Counted from the first letter of the stretch, positions 33,395 through 44,437 are shown. The stretch: 50,252 nucleotides of DNA from Acidiferrobacterales bacterium (GCA_947258385.1 CAMYII010000077.1:1-50252); one strand, 5' to 3'. The notes: generated by a model not told the origin, from the letters alone. A program made the numbers and translations.

Positions 33395-36300
33395 ATGACC
33401 GGTGAGAAGGCCGATAAACCACGGCGTGAAAACATGCAAAAGCCGTTAATTAAGCCGCTGTGTGGTTCCCAGGTGTGGTCCAGATTCCGCTGGGAAAAAT
33501 TGCTGGCGGAGATGTGCAAGCAGGTGCCGCAACTCGAGGAATTTGACGCCGAGTACTGGCATTTCGCGGCGTTCTCGGCGGAACCCGCCGCCGAGGAACT
33601 GGCCGTGCTGCAGCGGCTACTCACCTACGGCCCAAGGTCCTTGCATGAACAGCCGGGCGGTGAGCGGGTGCTCGTCGTCCCGCGCCTTGGGACCATTTCA
33701 CCCTGGTCGTCCAAGGCGACCGATATCGCCCATCGCTGCGGCCTGCGCAATCTGCAGCGCCTGGAGCGCGGCGTGGCCTGGTACTTTCGCAAGAACGACG
33801 GTAAACCCTTGGATGCCGCTGAGCGCGAGCGACTGCTTCCGCTGATCCACGATCGCATGACGGAGAACGTGCTGCCGGATTTCGAACAAGTGGAAAAGCT
33901 GTTCCAGGAGGCGGTACCGGCGCCGTTGACCGTCATCGATGTGCTGGCTGGCGGTGCGCAGGCATTGGAGGCGGCCGACCGGCAACTGGGACTCGCGCTT
34001 TCCTCCGATGAGATTGAGTATCTGCTCGAGAACTATGTACACCACGGGCGCAACCCGACGGACGTGGAGCTGATGATGTTCGCACAGGCCAACTCCGAGC
34101 ATTGCCGGCACAAGATATTCAATGCCGAATGGATTATCAACAACAAACGCCAAGCGCATTCGCTGTTCAACATGATCCGTCAGACGCACGCGCTCAATCC
34201 CAAGGGCACGCTGGTCGCCTACCACGACAATGCCTCCGTCATCGAGGGGTTCCGGGCCGCGCGCTTTTTCCCCGGCCCGGCGCGGCACAGCTACGGGTAC
34301 CGGGAAGAGCATACCCCGCTGCTGATGAAGGTCGAGACGCACAACCACCCGACGGCCATCTCGCCGTTCCCGGGCGCGGCCACCGGTTCCGGCGGGGAGA
34401 TCCGTGACGAAGGCGCCACCGGTCGCGGGGCCAAGCCCAAGGCCGGCATCTCCGGTTTTTCCGTATCGAATCTGCGACTGCCCGGCAACGCGCAACCCTG
34501 GGAGCAGGATCACGGCAGGCCCGGTCGCATCGTCAGTGCCCTGGATATTATGCTCGAGGGTCCCATCGGCGGGGCCTCGTTCAACAACGAGTTTGGTCGC
34601 CCCAATCTTGGTGGTTACTTTCGGGTGTACGAACAGGTGCTTGCACGTGCACAAGGAAAAATTTCCGCCGGGCACACCGATCATCGTGCTCGGCGGTCCG
34701 GCGATGTTGATCGGACTCGGCGGCGGCGCGGCCTCCAGCATGGCGACCGGTGCCAGCGCCGAGGACCTGGATTTTGCGTCGGTACAGCGCGGCAACCCGG
34801 AAATGCAGCGTCGATGCCAGGAGGTGATCGACCGGTGTTGGGCCCTCGGCGCGCAGAGCCCCATCCTCGCCATTCACGATGTGGGCGCGGGCGGACTGTC
34901 CAACGCCGTGCCGGAGCTGGTGCATGAGGCCGGGCGCGGTGGACGCTTTCGCCTGCGCGAAATACCGAATGATCAACCCGGGATGTCACCGATGGAGATC
35001 TGGTGTAACGAGGCCCAAGAGCGTTATGTGCTGGCCATTGACCAGGACCTACTGGAGCCCTTCCGGGAGATCTGTGAACGCGAGCGCTGTCCCTATGCCG
35101 TGATCGGCGCCGCGACCGAGGCGCAGCAGCTGGTGTTGGACGACAGTTACTTCGCCGCCGAGACCGCGGATGCAGAACCGGCGCGTCAGGCCACGCCGAT
35201 CGACATGGACTTAAGCGTGCTGCTCGGCAAGCCGCCGAAAATGGTACGCGACGTGAAACGCGTCAAGCGTAAACCGCCGAAATTCAAGACCCGGCACATC
35301 GACATCAAGGATGCCGCCTACCGCGTGTTGCGCCTGCCGACGGTGGGGGACAAGACCTTTCTGATCACGATTGGTGACCGCAGTGTCACCGGCATGGTCT
35401 GCCGTGACCAGATGGTGGGGCCCTGGCAGGTGCCGGTCGCGGACGTGGCGGTGACTACCACCGCCTACCAGGGCTATACCGGGGAGGCCATGGCCGTCGG
35501 TGAGCGCACGCCGGTCGCGCTGATCGACCCGGCCGCCAGTGGCCGCATGGCGGTCGGTGAGGCGTTGACCAACATCGCGGCCAGCCGCATCGAGAAACTG
35601 CCCGATGTGAAGCTGTCGGCCAACTGGATGGCGGCCGCGGGTCACCCGGGAGAAGACGCCGCGTTGTTCGACACGGTGAAGGCCGTGGCGACGCAATTGT
35701 GCCCGGTCTTGGGCATCTCCATTCCCGTCGGCAAAGACTCCATGTCGATGAAAACGGTGTGGCGCGACGAGCAGCAGCGCGAGCGCTCGGTGACCGCGCC
35801 GTTGTCATTGATCGTCTCCGCCTTTGCGCCGGTCAAGGACGTGCGCCGCACCCTCACGCCCCAATTGCGCATCGACTGCGGCGACACGGATCTGATCCTG
35901 ATCGATCTGGGCAAGCGCAAGAACCGCCTGGGGGGATCGGCGCTGGCACAGGTGTACAACGAGACCGGGCACGAGGCGCCTGATGTCGATGACGCGCGTG
36001 TCCTGAGGTTGTTTTTCCATGTGATCCAGGCCCTGAACGAGCTCGAGTATGTCCTGGCTTATCATGATCGCTCCGACGGCGGGCTGTTTGTCACGTTGTG
36101 CGAGATGGCGTTCGCGGGACGCTGTGGTGTGAGCATTGAACTCGACGCGCTGGGCAGCGACCCTCTGGCGGCGCTGTTCAACGAGGAGCTCGGTGCCGTG
36201 CTTCAGGTCCCCTGCCAGCGCCGCGACGGCATACTGGGTGCGTTGAAGAAGGCCGGCCTGGCGCGCCACACCCATGTGATTGGCACGGTGAGCGCGGATG

Positions 36301-37304
36301 ACCGGATTGCCATCCGTCACGAGGCGAGGCTGGTGTTTTCCGATACGCGCGTCAACCTGCAGCGCGCCTGGTCGCAGACCACCTACCATATGCAGGCGTT
36401 GCGCGATAACCCGCGCTGCGCGCAGGAGGAATATGACCGCGTATTGGATACCAGTGATCCGGGCTTGAGCGCCGACCTGCGCTTCGACCCCGCTGAGGAC
36501 ATCGCCGCCCGCTATATCGCGCGAGGCAGCCGGCCGCGCATCGCCATACTGCGCGAGCAGGGGGTCAACGGCCAGATGGAGATGGCGGCGGCCTTCGATC
36601 GCGCCGGTTTCGATGCCGTCGATGTCACCATGAGCGACATCATAGAGGGCCGCGTGGCGCTCAAGGACTATAAAGGTTTCGCCGCTTGCGGCGGTTTCTC
36701 ATTCGGCGATGTCCTCGGTGCCGGCGAAGGCTGGGCCAAGTCCATTCTGTTCAATGACCGCGCGCGGGATGAATTCGCCGCGTTTTTCGCCCGCGCCGAC
36801 AGTTTCGCCCTGGGGGTCTGCAATGGCTGCCAGATGATGTCCAACCTGCATGAGCTGATCCCGGGCGCCGAACGCTGGCCGCACTTCGTGCGCAATCAGT
36901 CCGAGCAGTTCGAGGCGCGTTTCGTTCGCGTACAGATCCCCGAGAATCCGTCGATCTTTTTCCGGGGCATGACCGGCTCCATGCTGCCCGTCGTGGTTGC
37001 CCACGGCGAGGGCCAGGCGGAATTTCGCGATCCGCAATCGATCGAGCAGTTGATTGTGAACAAGCAAGTCGCCCTGTGTTACGTCGACCACCACGGCAAT
37101 CTGGCCGAGTCCTACCCGTATAACCCGAACGGCTCCCCCCACGGCATCACCGGCCTGACCACGGCCGACGGCCGATTCACCATTATGATGCCGCACCCCG
37201 AACGCCTGTTCCGCACCGTGGCCCATTCCTGGCATCCGCCGGCGTGGCGCGAGGACGGCCCCTGGATGCGCATGTTCCGCAATGCGCGCGTTTGGTTGGG
37301 TTAG
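33395..37304 (+). pseudogene. purL: Phosphoribosylformylglycinamidine synthase with an internal deletion
   Basis: Large single-chain PurL (FGAM synthase), step 4 of purine synthesis, interrupted by a frameshift. The first part (33395 to about 34640) runs through [21 protein letters not shown] and up to [19 protein letters not shown]. The second, in another frame, resumes at about 34644 with [21 protein letters not shown] and continues to the glutaminase domain ([20 protein letters not shown]). Compared with E. coli, about 26 residues containing the GYHKPIM-GGIGNIR stretch are missing, roughly 80 nt, which explains the shift. A start at 33434 is also plausible. Everything else is intact, so assembly error must be excluded. 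Confidence 0.85.
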
Positions 37305-37542
37305 CCCGCCCCTTGACCCGATCCTGATGCAACATTGGGGCTAGTCGGCCTGCCGGCGCGGGCGCGACAATCCGCGTCACCCGCACCGCCATATAGTTGC
37401 ATTTTCTGTATGGTTTTTATTTCAGTTTCCCTGGGAACTCGCCGTATTTCTTGCAGGAATGCCCGGATTCCCCGATTCGTCGCGGCCGCTGGCATGAGAT
37501 GTGCAACATCTCAGGCAGGGCAAACGCAGATCGGGGGGCGGT

Positions 37543-38175
37543 GTGAAACAGATCCCAGTCAAATATCGATTCATCGTGGGGGCCTGCCTGCTGTTCATGC
37601 TGGGCACGGCCGCCGCCGATATGTATGTTTACGAGCTGCCGAACGGGACGCGTATTATCACCGAACATGCGCTGAACAACCGTCACTACCGCTTGGTGCA
37701 CACCATTCCCGGCCACAGCGGTCTCGATCTATTGAGCGTCAGCAAGGATCCGCAATTCTTCCGGCCGGACCCGGCCAACTATGACGGACTGATTCAAAAG
37801 GCAGCGAGCCAGCACGCGCTGGAACCCGCCCTGGTGAAGGCCGTGATGCGCGCCGAATCGGCGTTTAACCCCTTTGCGACCTCGCATAAAGGGGCATCGG
37901 GCTTGATGCAGTTGATGCCGGCCACGGCCGCGCGCTTTGGGGTCACCGACATCTACGATCCGGAGCAGAATGTGCATGCCGGGGCGCGCTATCTGAAGTT
38001 TCTCCTGCGGAAGTTCGACAACCAATACCATCTGGCCATCGCCGCCTACAACGCCGGGGAGGGCACAGTCATGCGCTATAAGGGCATCCCGCCCTATGCC
38101 GAGACCAAGAAATATGTCCGCAAGGTGCTGCGCTTCAAACGCCATTACGCGCCGCTGTTCAGCTCCGACGCCTGA
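37543..38175 (+). CDS. Lytic transglycosylase (SLT family)
   Basis: A periplasmic murein-cleaving enzyme of about 210 residues. A signal peptide (YRFIVGACLLFMLGTAAA) is followed by a short N-terminal part (MYVYELPNGTRIITEH, DUF4124-like look). The SLT domain then has VKAVMRAESAFNPFATSHKGASGLMQLMPATAARFGV, with the catalytic Glu in RAES, and AIAAYNAGEGTVMRYKGIPPYAETKKYV. The start is uncertain: GTG 37543 gives a standard signal peptide and follows a G-rich tract; an upstream GTG at 37501 is possible. The gene follows the purL remnant after 238 nt. Confidence 0.88.
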   Translation: MKQIPVKYRFIVGACLLFMLGTAAADMYVYELPNGTRIITEHALNNRHYRLVHTIPGHSGLDLLSVSKDPQFFRPDPANYDGLIQKAASQHALEPALVKAVMRAESAFNPFATSHKGASGLMQLMPATAARFGVTDIYDPEQNVHAGARYLKFLLRKFDNQYHLAIAAYNAGEGTVMRYKGIPPYAETKKYVRKVLRFKRHYAPLFSSDA

Positions 38176-38267
38176 TCACCCCATCGCATTTGCCAATCGT
38201 CCCGAGAACCGGTAGTGTCTCAGGCGCTATCGTACCTGCCCGCCGCAGCTTTGGGGACAGCCTTTAC

Positions 38268-38759
38268 ATGCGTATTTTTGACAAAAATGCCCTAACAGAC
38301 ATTCGCCCCTATCTCTTTCAGTCCCTGCTCGCCACGTTCACGATCCTGCTCATCCTGTTGTTCCTGGATGTGCTGTCGCACACCGCCATTATCGCCACCC
38401 TGGGATCGACCGCGTTTCTGGTCTTCACCCGTCCGCGGGCCTATGCCGCGCGGCTGCGTCCCCTGTTGGGCGGCTATCTCATCGGCATTTGCGTAGGGGT
38501 GCTGTGTTATTTTCTCTCGCTGCTGCCGCTGCCAATGTCGCGCAGTACGGAATATATCATCTTCGCCGCCATCGCCGTCGGCGCGGCGATTTTCCTGATG
38601 GTGCTGACCGATACCGAACACCCCCCGGCCGCGGGCATGGCGCTGGGTCTGGTCATGAACCCCTGGGACGCTGACACCTTGTTATTCATACTGAGCGCGA
38701 TCCTGGTGATGGCCGCGCTGCGCCGGCTGTTGCAGCCGGTCATGATCGATCTCATTTGA
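38268..38759 (+). CDS. HPP-family integral membrane protein
   Basis: A 163-residue membrane protein with four predicted transmembrane segments: LFQSLLATFTILLILLFLDV, then ATLGSTAFLVF, GGYLIGICVGVLCYFLSL and TEYIIFAAIAVGAAIFLMVL. It carries the signature EHPPAAGMALGL after which the family is named. Some HPP proteins are nitrite transporters of chloroplasts and cyanobacteria, but the substrate here is unknown. ATG 38268 is used; the frame extends upstream only via TTG. It lies about 90 nt after the transglycosylase gene. Confidence 0.88.
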   Translation: MRIFDKNALTDIRPYLFQSLLATFTILLILLFLDVLSHTAIIATLGSTAFLVFTRPRAYAARLRPLLGGYLIGICVGVLCYFLSLLPLPMSRSTEYIIFAAIAVGAAIFLMVLTDTEHPPAAGMALGLVMNPWDADTLLFILSAILVMAALRRLLQPVMIDLI

Positions 38760-38865
38760 CGCGGTAACTGAGCGTGCCCGGCGACGCGCCGGGGATGCAA
38801 TTCGGGTTATAATCGCAATCTATATAACGAAATCACCCGGTGCGGGTGTGCCGGTCGGAGCCGAA

Positions 38866-39177
38866 ATGAGTAAAGACAAAGACGAGACGGCGCGTGAGAG
38901 CAAAGAGTTCAGGGTGTTGCGCGCCATGAAGTCGGTGCTGACCGACGTCATTAAGGACACGACCACCACCCCGGGAATGGTGCATCCGCTGTCGGACAAG
39001 ACCATCGAGAACATCAGGCAGTGCCTGATGCTGATCACGGCCCGGGAAACGGAACTGCTCGATGAAGCGGGTGAGACCCGCGAGATGCGCCCGCGTTATG
39101 CGGATGAGCCGGAGAAGAACGTCGTTGTGCCGATCTCCAGGATCGGCAAGGCCAAAACGCAAAAAGACGACGACTAG
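38866..39177 (+). CDS. Small hypothetical protein
   Basis: A 103-residue hydrophilic protein rich in Lys, Glu and Asp, with no signal or membrane segment. It shows a central helical stretch (MVHPLSDKTIENIRQCLMLITARETEL) and a charged C-terminal tail ending KTQKDDD. No family is recognised. ATG 38866 follows CGGAG at a good distance; a GTG 18 nt upstream is less likely. It stands alone ahead of a repeat element. Confidence 0.6.
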   Translation: MSKDKDETARESKEFRVLRAMKSVLTDVIKDTTTTPGMVHPLSDKTIENIRQCLMLITARETELLDEAGETREMRPRYADEPEKNVVVPISRIGKAKTQKDDD

Positions 39178-39178
39178 A

Positions 39179-39309
39179 ACCTGTCTCAGAATCAAACGCT
39201 CAGCAACTCTTACGCCCTGGAAGCAACGCAAAGAACGCCACGGCGCAGAGAACGCAGAGAATACTTCAAAATATAAAGCGTTTTTGCTTTCTCCGCGACC
39301 TCTGCGTTT
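39179..39309. repeat. Dispersed hairpin repeat, copy C
   Basis: Opposite-orientation copy of 28013-28129. The two match along almost their full length, from CCTGTCTCA.AATCAAACGCTC through GCCCTGGAAGCAACGCAAAG to AAAGCGTTTTTGCTTTCTCC. This copy carries about 17 extra bases of the same GCGCAGAGAACGC type in the middle. It lies between two convergent genes, next to the htpG stop. Confidence 0.85.
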
Positions 39310-39364
39310 ATTCCACCGCGCCAGGAGTGGGCCGCGGCGTCAGCTCAAGTCCGCCTCAAGCGCG

Positions 39365-41269
39365 CTAGCTCTTGGCGGGCTCCGCCATCGCCAGCAAAAG
39401 TTTGTTGAGCCGATGGACGAAGCTCGCCGGGTCGTCGAGCTTCCCGCCTTCGCTTAACAGCGCCTGATCGAACAGGACATGGGTCCAGTCCGCAAAACGC
39501 TCCCCATCCTGTTCGGCCTTCAGCCGCGTGACCAGTGGGTGTGCCGGGTTGATCTCCATCACCGGTTTGCTGGCCGCGATGTGCTGCCCGGCGGAGCGTA
39601 AGATGCGCTCCAGGTTGGCGCCCATGTCCTGCTGATCCGCCACCAGGCAGGCCGGGGAATTGGTCAGGCGGTGGGTAATGCGCGCGTCCTTGACCCGCTC
39701 GCCAAGTGTGTTTTTGACCTTTTCGACCAGTTCCTTGAATTCATCGGCGGTCTGTTCCTGTTTGGTTTTCGTCTCCTCATCGTCGAGCGTGCCGAGATCG
39801 AGCTCGCCCTTGCTCACCGACTGCAAGGCCTTGCCGTCGAACTCCGTCAATCCCGAGAGCATCCATTCGTCCACCCGGTCGCTCAACAGCAGCACCTCGA
39901 TGCCTTTGTCTCGGAAGATCTCCAGGTGCGGGCTGTTCTTGGCGGCGGCGAAGCTGTCCGCGCTGATGTAGTAGATCTTCTCCTGGTTTTCCTTCATGCG
40001 GCCGATATACGCTTCCAGTGACACGTCCTGGGCATCGGTGTCGTTGTGCGTGGAGGCAAAGCGCAGCAGCTTGGCAATGCGCTCGCGGTTGGCGAAGTCC
40101 TCGACGATGCCTTCCTTCATGACCTTGCCGAACTCGCGCCAGAACCCAGCGTATTTCTCCTTGTCGTCCTTGGCCATGTCTTCGAGCACTCCCAGCACCT
40201 TTTTCACCGAGGCCGAACGGATGGTGTCGATCTCCTTGCTTTGCTGCAGGATCTCGCGGGAGATATTCAGCGGCAGGTCATTGGAGTCGATGATGCCGCG
40301 TACGAAGCGCAGATAGCTCGGCATCAGCTGTTCGGCGTCGTCCATGATGAATACGCGGCGCACGTAAAGCTTGATGCCGTGGCGGCTGTTGGGGTCCCAC
40401 AAGTCGAACGGCGCCCGGGAGGGGACGAAGAGCAGGGAGGTGTACTCCTGTTTGCCTTCCACATGGCTGTGCACATGGGCGAGCGGGGCCTCGAAGTCGT
40501 GGGCCACGTGCTTGTAGAACTCCTCGTATTCCTCCTGGCCGATGTCCTTTTTCGCCCGCGCCCACAGGGCCGAGGCGCTGTTGACGGTCTCCTGCTCATC
40601 TTCCTTGTCCTTGTCCTGGTCCTGGGAGCGCATCTGGATCGGCAGGGTGATGTGATCGGAGTACTTGCGGATGATCGAGCGCAGCCGGAAGCCGTCGAGG
40701 AGCTCGTCTTCGCCCTCGCGCAGGTGCAGCACGACCTCCGTGCCGCGCGTGGGTTTTTCGGTGGTTTCCAGACTGTATTCGCCCTGGCCGTCGGACTCCC
40801 AGCGCACCCCGTGCTCGGCGCTTAGGCCCGCGCGGCGGGTGGTCAGCGTCACCTTGTCGGCCACGATGAACGAGGAATAGAAGCCGACTCCGAACTGGCC
40901 GATCAAATGCGCGTCCTTGGCCTGGTCGCCGGTCAGAGAGTCGAAGAACTGCCGGGTGCCGGATCTGGCGATGGTGCCGATGTTGTCGATCACCTCGCTG
41001 CGGCTCATGCCGATGCCGTTGTCGGTCACGGTAATGGTGCGTTGGTCCTTGTCGAAATCGACGCTGATCCTGAGATCGGAGTCATTCTCGTACAGGGCGT
41101 CGTCGGACAGCGCCTCGAAGCGCAGCTTGTCGGCGGCATCCGAGGCGTTGGAGATCAGCTCGCGCAGAAAGATCTCCTTGTTGCTGTAAAGTGAGTGGAC
41201 CATCAGGTCCAGTAGCTGTTTGACCTCGGTCTGAAAGCCGAGGGTTTCTTTGTGTGTATCAACGCTCAT
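39365..41269 (-). CDS. htpG: Molecular chaperone HtpG (bacterial Hsp90)
   Basis: ATP-dependent homodimeric chaperone of 634 residues. The N-terminal GHKL ATPase motifs are visible: [43 protein letters not shown] and [17 protein letters not shown]. The middle domain carries [38 protein letters not shown], and the C-terminal dimerisation region ends NKLLLAMAE. The start at 41269 ([20 protein letters not shown]) matches the family; the frame extends upstream only via TTG. No sigma-32 promoter was resolved in the 100 nt upstream. Confidence 0.96.
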   Translation of the reverse strand: MSVDTHKETLGFQTEVKQLLDLMVHSLYSNKEIFLRELISNASDAADKLRFEALSDDALYENDSDLRISVDFDKDQRTITVTDNGIGMSRSEVIDNIGTIARSGTRQFFDSLTGDQAKDAHLIGQFGVGFYSSFIVADKVTLTTRRAGLSAEHGVRWESDGQGEYSLETTEKPTRGTEVVLHLREGEDELLDGFRLRSIIRKYSDHITLPIQMRSQDQDKDKEDEQETVNSASALWARAKKDIGQEEYEEFYKHVAHDFEAPLAHVHSHVEGKQEYTSLLFVPSRAPFDLWDPNSRHGIKLYVRRVFIMDDAEQLMPSYLRFVRGIIDSNDLPLNISREILQQSKEIDTIRSASVKKVLGVLEDMAKDDKEKYAGFWREFGKVMKEGIVEDFANRERIAKLLRFASTHNDTDAQDVSLEAYIGRMKENQEKIYYISADSFAAAKNSPHLEIFRDKGIEVLLLSDRVDEWMLSGLTEFDGKALQSVSKGELDLGTLDDEETKTKQEQTADEFKELVEKVKNTLGERVKDARITHRLTNSPACLVADQQDMGANLERILRSAGQHIAASKPVMEINPAHPLVTRLKAEQDGERFADWTHVLFDQALLSEGGKLDDPASFVHRLNKLLLAMAEPAKS

Positions 41270-41368
41270 GGTTCTAGATGGGTCCTTGTGGCTGTTAGTT
41301 GACACGAAATACTGGCCTTTTATAGGGACGATGTGCCGTGGATTCAAGGGCGCGGCGTGCGAGCAGGC

Positions 41369-41914
41369 TCAGGCGAGGCGGGCATCGTGGATTTTGACGG
41401 TTTGGAAGCCGTCCTCCAGCCAGCGTATGACCTTGTGCCTGACCAGCCGCTCATAGCCTTCACGGTTGCCGCCGGCCTTCTCCACCGATGAGAGCGTCAT
41501 ATTCAGCCGCACCGTATACGGGGAGTAATGCCGGGCCAGCGCCTCGAGGGCATTGCGATCACTGGGCCGCACCCGCGGCAGGGAAAAGGAGACCGGCTGG
41601 GTCTTCTCGAAACGGACATTAGAAAACGGCTCCCGCAGCCGGGACTTGATCTGCCGGCGGACGAATTCGCCGACCAGCCAGGCCACGTGCTCGGCGGCGG
41701 ACAGCAGGTCCGCGTCGATCGCACCGTCCTGGCGGTTGAAGTACTCGAGCGCCGGGTAGTAACCCAGTCGCTCGCGCCGGACATAGGCATTGACCTGCTC
41801 GGCCAGATTGGGGCCCAGCGCCAGTACCAGCTCACCCATCTGCTCGGTCAGCGTATCCTCGGCGACCTGCACGGACAGCGACATCGACACACGCACGATC
41901 TCCACGGATGGCAT
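41369..41914 (-). CDS. Hypothetical protein linked to the DsrS-like gene
   Basis: A cytoplasmic protein of 181 residues with no signal or membrane segment and a mixed helix/strand make-up. It has no recognised motif; the conserved-looking stretch is YALTRLNM-type (YTVRLNMTLSSVEKAGGNREGYERLVRHKVIRWLEDGFQTVKIHDARLA as two parts). It starts 12 nt after the DsrS-like gene, so it is part of the moxR-vwa-dsrS run. The function is unknown. Confidence 0.7.
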   Translation of the reverse strand: MPSVEIVRVSMSLSVQVAEDTLTEQMGELVLALGPNLAEQVNAYVRRERLGYYPALEYFNRQDGAIDADLLSAAEHVAWLVGEFVRRQIKSRLREPFSNVRFEKTQPVSFSLPRVRPSDRNALEALARHYSPYTVRLNMTLSSVEKAGGNREGYERLVRHKVIRWLEDGFQTVKIHDARLA

Positions 41915-41926
41915 GCCGGTCTCCGT

Positions 41927-43054
41927 TTAAGCGGGTTCGCCGCCGCGCAGGATCGCAAGCTGCCGCAGCAGCCGGCCGGTCACCGGTTCGAGCTGTTTGC
42001 GCATGACGCTGCCGATGGCCGTGGACTTCGCCAGGATCGGCGTGACCACCGCATCCCCGCTGCGCGCCAGGATCAACAGCGCGAGCACTTCGGCCTTTAA
42101 CGCCGGCACCGCCCGCAGCAGCGCGGCGAGCGCCGGGTCCGGCGGTGTCTGGCACGCCGCTTCGGCCTCCTCGATGATGGCATCGAGTTCCTGAGAGGGC
42201 GCGGTGCCGAGCGCGACCGCACGAAAATACCCCTCGATGATGTTGAGCAGCACCACTACGTCATCCTGGTTCGAGGGTTTGCGCAGCACGGTTTCGGCCA
42301 CGCTGACAAAGCTCTGCCCCGGGCTGTCGAGCGCCTGCATGAGTATCGCCGCATAGTGGTTGCCGGCCGCGCGCAAGCGGCCGAGCCCCGGCGCGTGCAA
42401 GGCATAATCCGCCCTCGCCGGCAACGGCTCCGGTAAATCGTTGGGCGTGGCGGCCAGGAATCCGATCAGATAGGCACGCTTGTGTTTGCCCTTCTGCCAG
42501 ATCTTAAGGCGCGCCGCCTCATCGATCAGGTCCGGCTGTAACACCAGGCGCACGGTCTCGACCATGATGAGCGGATCGCTTTCGAACGGCAGGTGCTCCA
42601 CCAGGTGTTGCGCCAGCACCTGGCCCATCCCGCCCTCGAGCACGGCGGCGCAGTGCAGCATGCAGCGGGCGTTATCGGAGGTGGGTTCGACCCACCAGGC
42701 GCGCCGTGCCAACTCATCGGTGAGCCCACCGGCGCCGGCGACCGCCACCACGGCCTCGGGCTCGCCCAGCTTGAGCAGTTGCGCCAGATTCACGTCCCGG
42801 GTCTGGCCCATGCGCGTCCAGCGTTTCAGAAAGACCGGGTAGCCGCCCGGGGAGCCGAGCACCTGGCCGGAGATGAGCTCGCGCACCCGCCGCAGATACT
42901 GCTCGGCGCGGCAGTTGGGGTTGAGTTTGACCCTGGCCTCGCCCTCACCCGAGAGCGCGTAGACCGTGAGGTTCTGCTCGTCGATACGAATTGCGTCCAC
43001 CGGGTTGGCGAGCAAAACATTTAACCGTAGTTGATCTTCGTGCGTCAGTTCCAA
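41927..43054 (-). CDS. DsrS-like protein
   Basis: A soluble cytoplasmic protein of 375 residues that resembles proteins annotated as sulfur reduction protein DsrS in sulfur-oxidising gammaproteobacteria: MELTHEDQLRLNVLLAN, YLRRVRELISGQVLGSPGGYPVFLKRWTRMGQ and LGEPEAVVAVAGAGGLTDELARRAWW are as I recall for the family. The match is from memory, so moderate certainty. No other dsr genes are in the window. The start is TTG at 43054 with AGGAAC about 9 nt upstream, and homologues begin at this point. It lies 69 nt after the VWA gene. Confidence 0.65.
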   Translation of the reverse strand: MELTHEDQLRLNVLLANPVDAIRIDEQNLTVYALSGEGEARVKLNPNCRAEQYLRRVRELISGQVLGSPGGYPVFLKRWTRMGQTRDVNLAQLLKLGEPEAVVAVAGAGGLTDELARRAWWVEPTSDNARCMLHCAAVLEGGMGQVLAQHLVEHLPFESDPLIMVETVRLVLQPDLIDEAARLKIWQKGKHKRAYLIGFLAATPNDLPEPLPARADYALHAPGLGRLRAAGNHYAAILMQALDSPGQSFVSVAETVLRKPSNQDDVVVLLNIIEGYFRAVALGTAPSQELDAIIEEAEAACQTPPDPALAALLRAVPALKAEVLALLILARSGDAVVTPILAKSTAIGSVMRKQLEPVTGRLLRQLAILRGGEPA

Positions 43055-43123
43055 GCGTCTGTTCCTGTCTTGCTATTGTGGGGGTCGTGCGGGCCGGGGG
43101 ACCGGCATGAGCCCAAACCTCGC

Positions 43124-44416
43124 TCAATTCAACTGGATCCGCTGCCCCCAGGGCACGGTGGTCTTGCCCTTGACCAGCCAGATCACGGGGAAGGCCGGCT
43201 CGTGGTCGGGGAATTCGCCCTCGGCGTCGGTAAAGTACAAAAACATGTCCGGCTGCCGTTCCAGGCGCTCGGCCCATTCGATCGCCGGGGTGAAACGCGT
43301 GCCGCCGCCGCCGTGAAGCTCCTCGGGCAGCGTCAGCTCCTCCCACGGTTCGTAGACCCAGGGCCCGTCCTCGGCCAGCTCCTCGTCACAGGCGTGCAGG
43401 GTGATGCGCGCCCGCAACTGCCCCTTGAGCGCGTCGACCTCGGCCAGGAATTCGTGCATCTCCTCATCGCTGATCGACCCGCTGGTGTCGAGTACCACCG
43501 CGACCTCGATCTGGGTGCTGTGCAGGCTCGGCAGAATCGCCGGGCCCTCGCGCCGCGTCGACGGGCGGGTGAAGCTGTAGTCGTCGCGCGCGGCCGTGTT
43601 CATATAGCGCGCGAGCAGCGTACGCCAGGGCAGTTGCGGCTGCAGTAAATGGTCCACCAGGCGCGCCATACTGCCGCCGAGCCTGCCCGCCTGCAGCGCC
43701 TGTTGGGCGGCCCCGGCCAGGCGCTGCTGCCACTGCACGCTCAGCTGCTCGATCTCGCTTTGGGTCAGTGGCGGGGGCTTCGGAGCCCCGCCGGCCTGCG
43801 GGTCCGGTTGGCCGCTGCGGTCCTGTTGATCGGATTGGCCCTCGCCCCCGGCGCCCTGCTGGGTGTCGCCCTCGCCGTCATCGCCTCGCCGCGGGTCCTT
43901 GTCGGGCCGCGGCGGGCTACCCTCGGGCGGCGGCTTGGTGCTGTCCGAACCCTGATCGCCGCTGTCGTCGTACAGATGCTGATCCATGGGCCCGTCTTCG
44001 CTGTTCTCGTCGATAAACGGGTAGATCTCCTCGGCGGTCATGCCGTCGTATTCCTGCATATACAGCGTGCCCGGCGGCGGGGTGAGCGCGTCGTTGATCA
44101 GCAGCGGATTCACCGCATAGTCGCAGGCAATGTCCCAGCGCCCCTTGACCCGATGCTGGCGGCGGGCGAAGTGCGACAGGCCGCAGTGCAGGGCCTCGTG
44201 CGCCAGCATGAACTGGGTCTCTTCCAGGGTGAGCTGCTCGATGTATTCGCGGTTGTAGTAAAAGGTGCGCGCATCGGTGGCGGTGGTACGGCACCATTGG
44301 GGGTCGCCCTCCACCATCGGCAGCCGCAGCACCAGCGCGCCCAGGAACGGCTTGTCGAGGATCAGGCGCGTGCGTGCGGCGGCCAGCTTGGTCTCGGTTT
44401 TAGTCTCCTTGCCCAT
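43124..44416 (-). CDS. DUF2201-type protein: putative metallopeptidase plus VWA-like domain
   Basis: A 430-residue protein with two domains. The N-terminal part carries a zinc-type motif HEALH (73-77, in MLAHEALHCGLSHFARR), as in DUF2201 putative metallopeptidases. A long acidic, low-complexity linker follows (about 145-220, rich in Asp, Gly, Pro and Gln). The C-terminal VWA-like domain has a MIDAS-type DTSGSISDEE and LHGGGGTRFTPAIEWA. Such proteins are encoded with MoxR ATPases and probably act as their partner. It starts 21 nt after the MoxR gene. Confidence 0.88.
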   Translation of the reverse strand: MGKETKTETKLAAARTRLILDKPFLGALVLRLPMVEGDPQWCRTTATDARTFYYNREYIEQLTLEETQFMLAHEALHCGLSHFARRQHRVKGRWDIACDYAVNPLLINDALTPPPGTLYMQEYDGMTAEEIYPFIDENSEDGPMDQHLYDDSGDQGSDSTKPPPEGSPPRPDKDPRRGDDGEGDTQQGAGGEGQSDQQDRSGQPDPQAGGAPKPPPLTQSEIEQLSVQWQQRLAGAAQQALQAGRLGGSMARLVDHLLQPQLPWRTLLARYMNTAARDDYSFTRPSTRREGPAILPSLHSTQIEVAVVLDTSGSISDEEMHEFLAEVDALKGQLRARITLHACDEELAEDGPWVYEPWEELTLPEELHGGGGTRFTPAIEWAERLERQPDMFLYFTDAEGEFPDHEPAFPVIWLVKGKTTVPWGQRIQLN

Positions 44417-44437
44417 GGTGCTTAGGGATTCAGGCGA

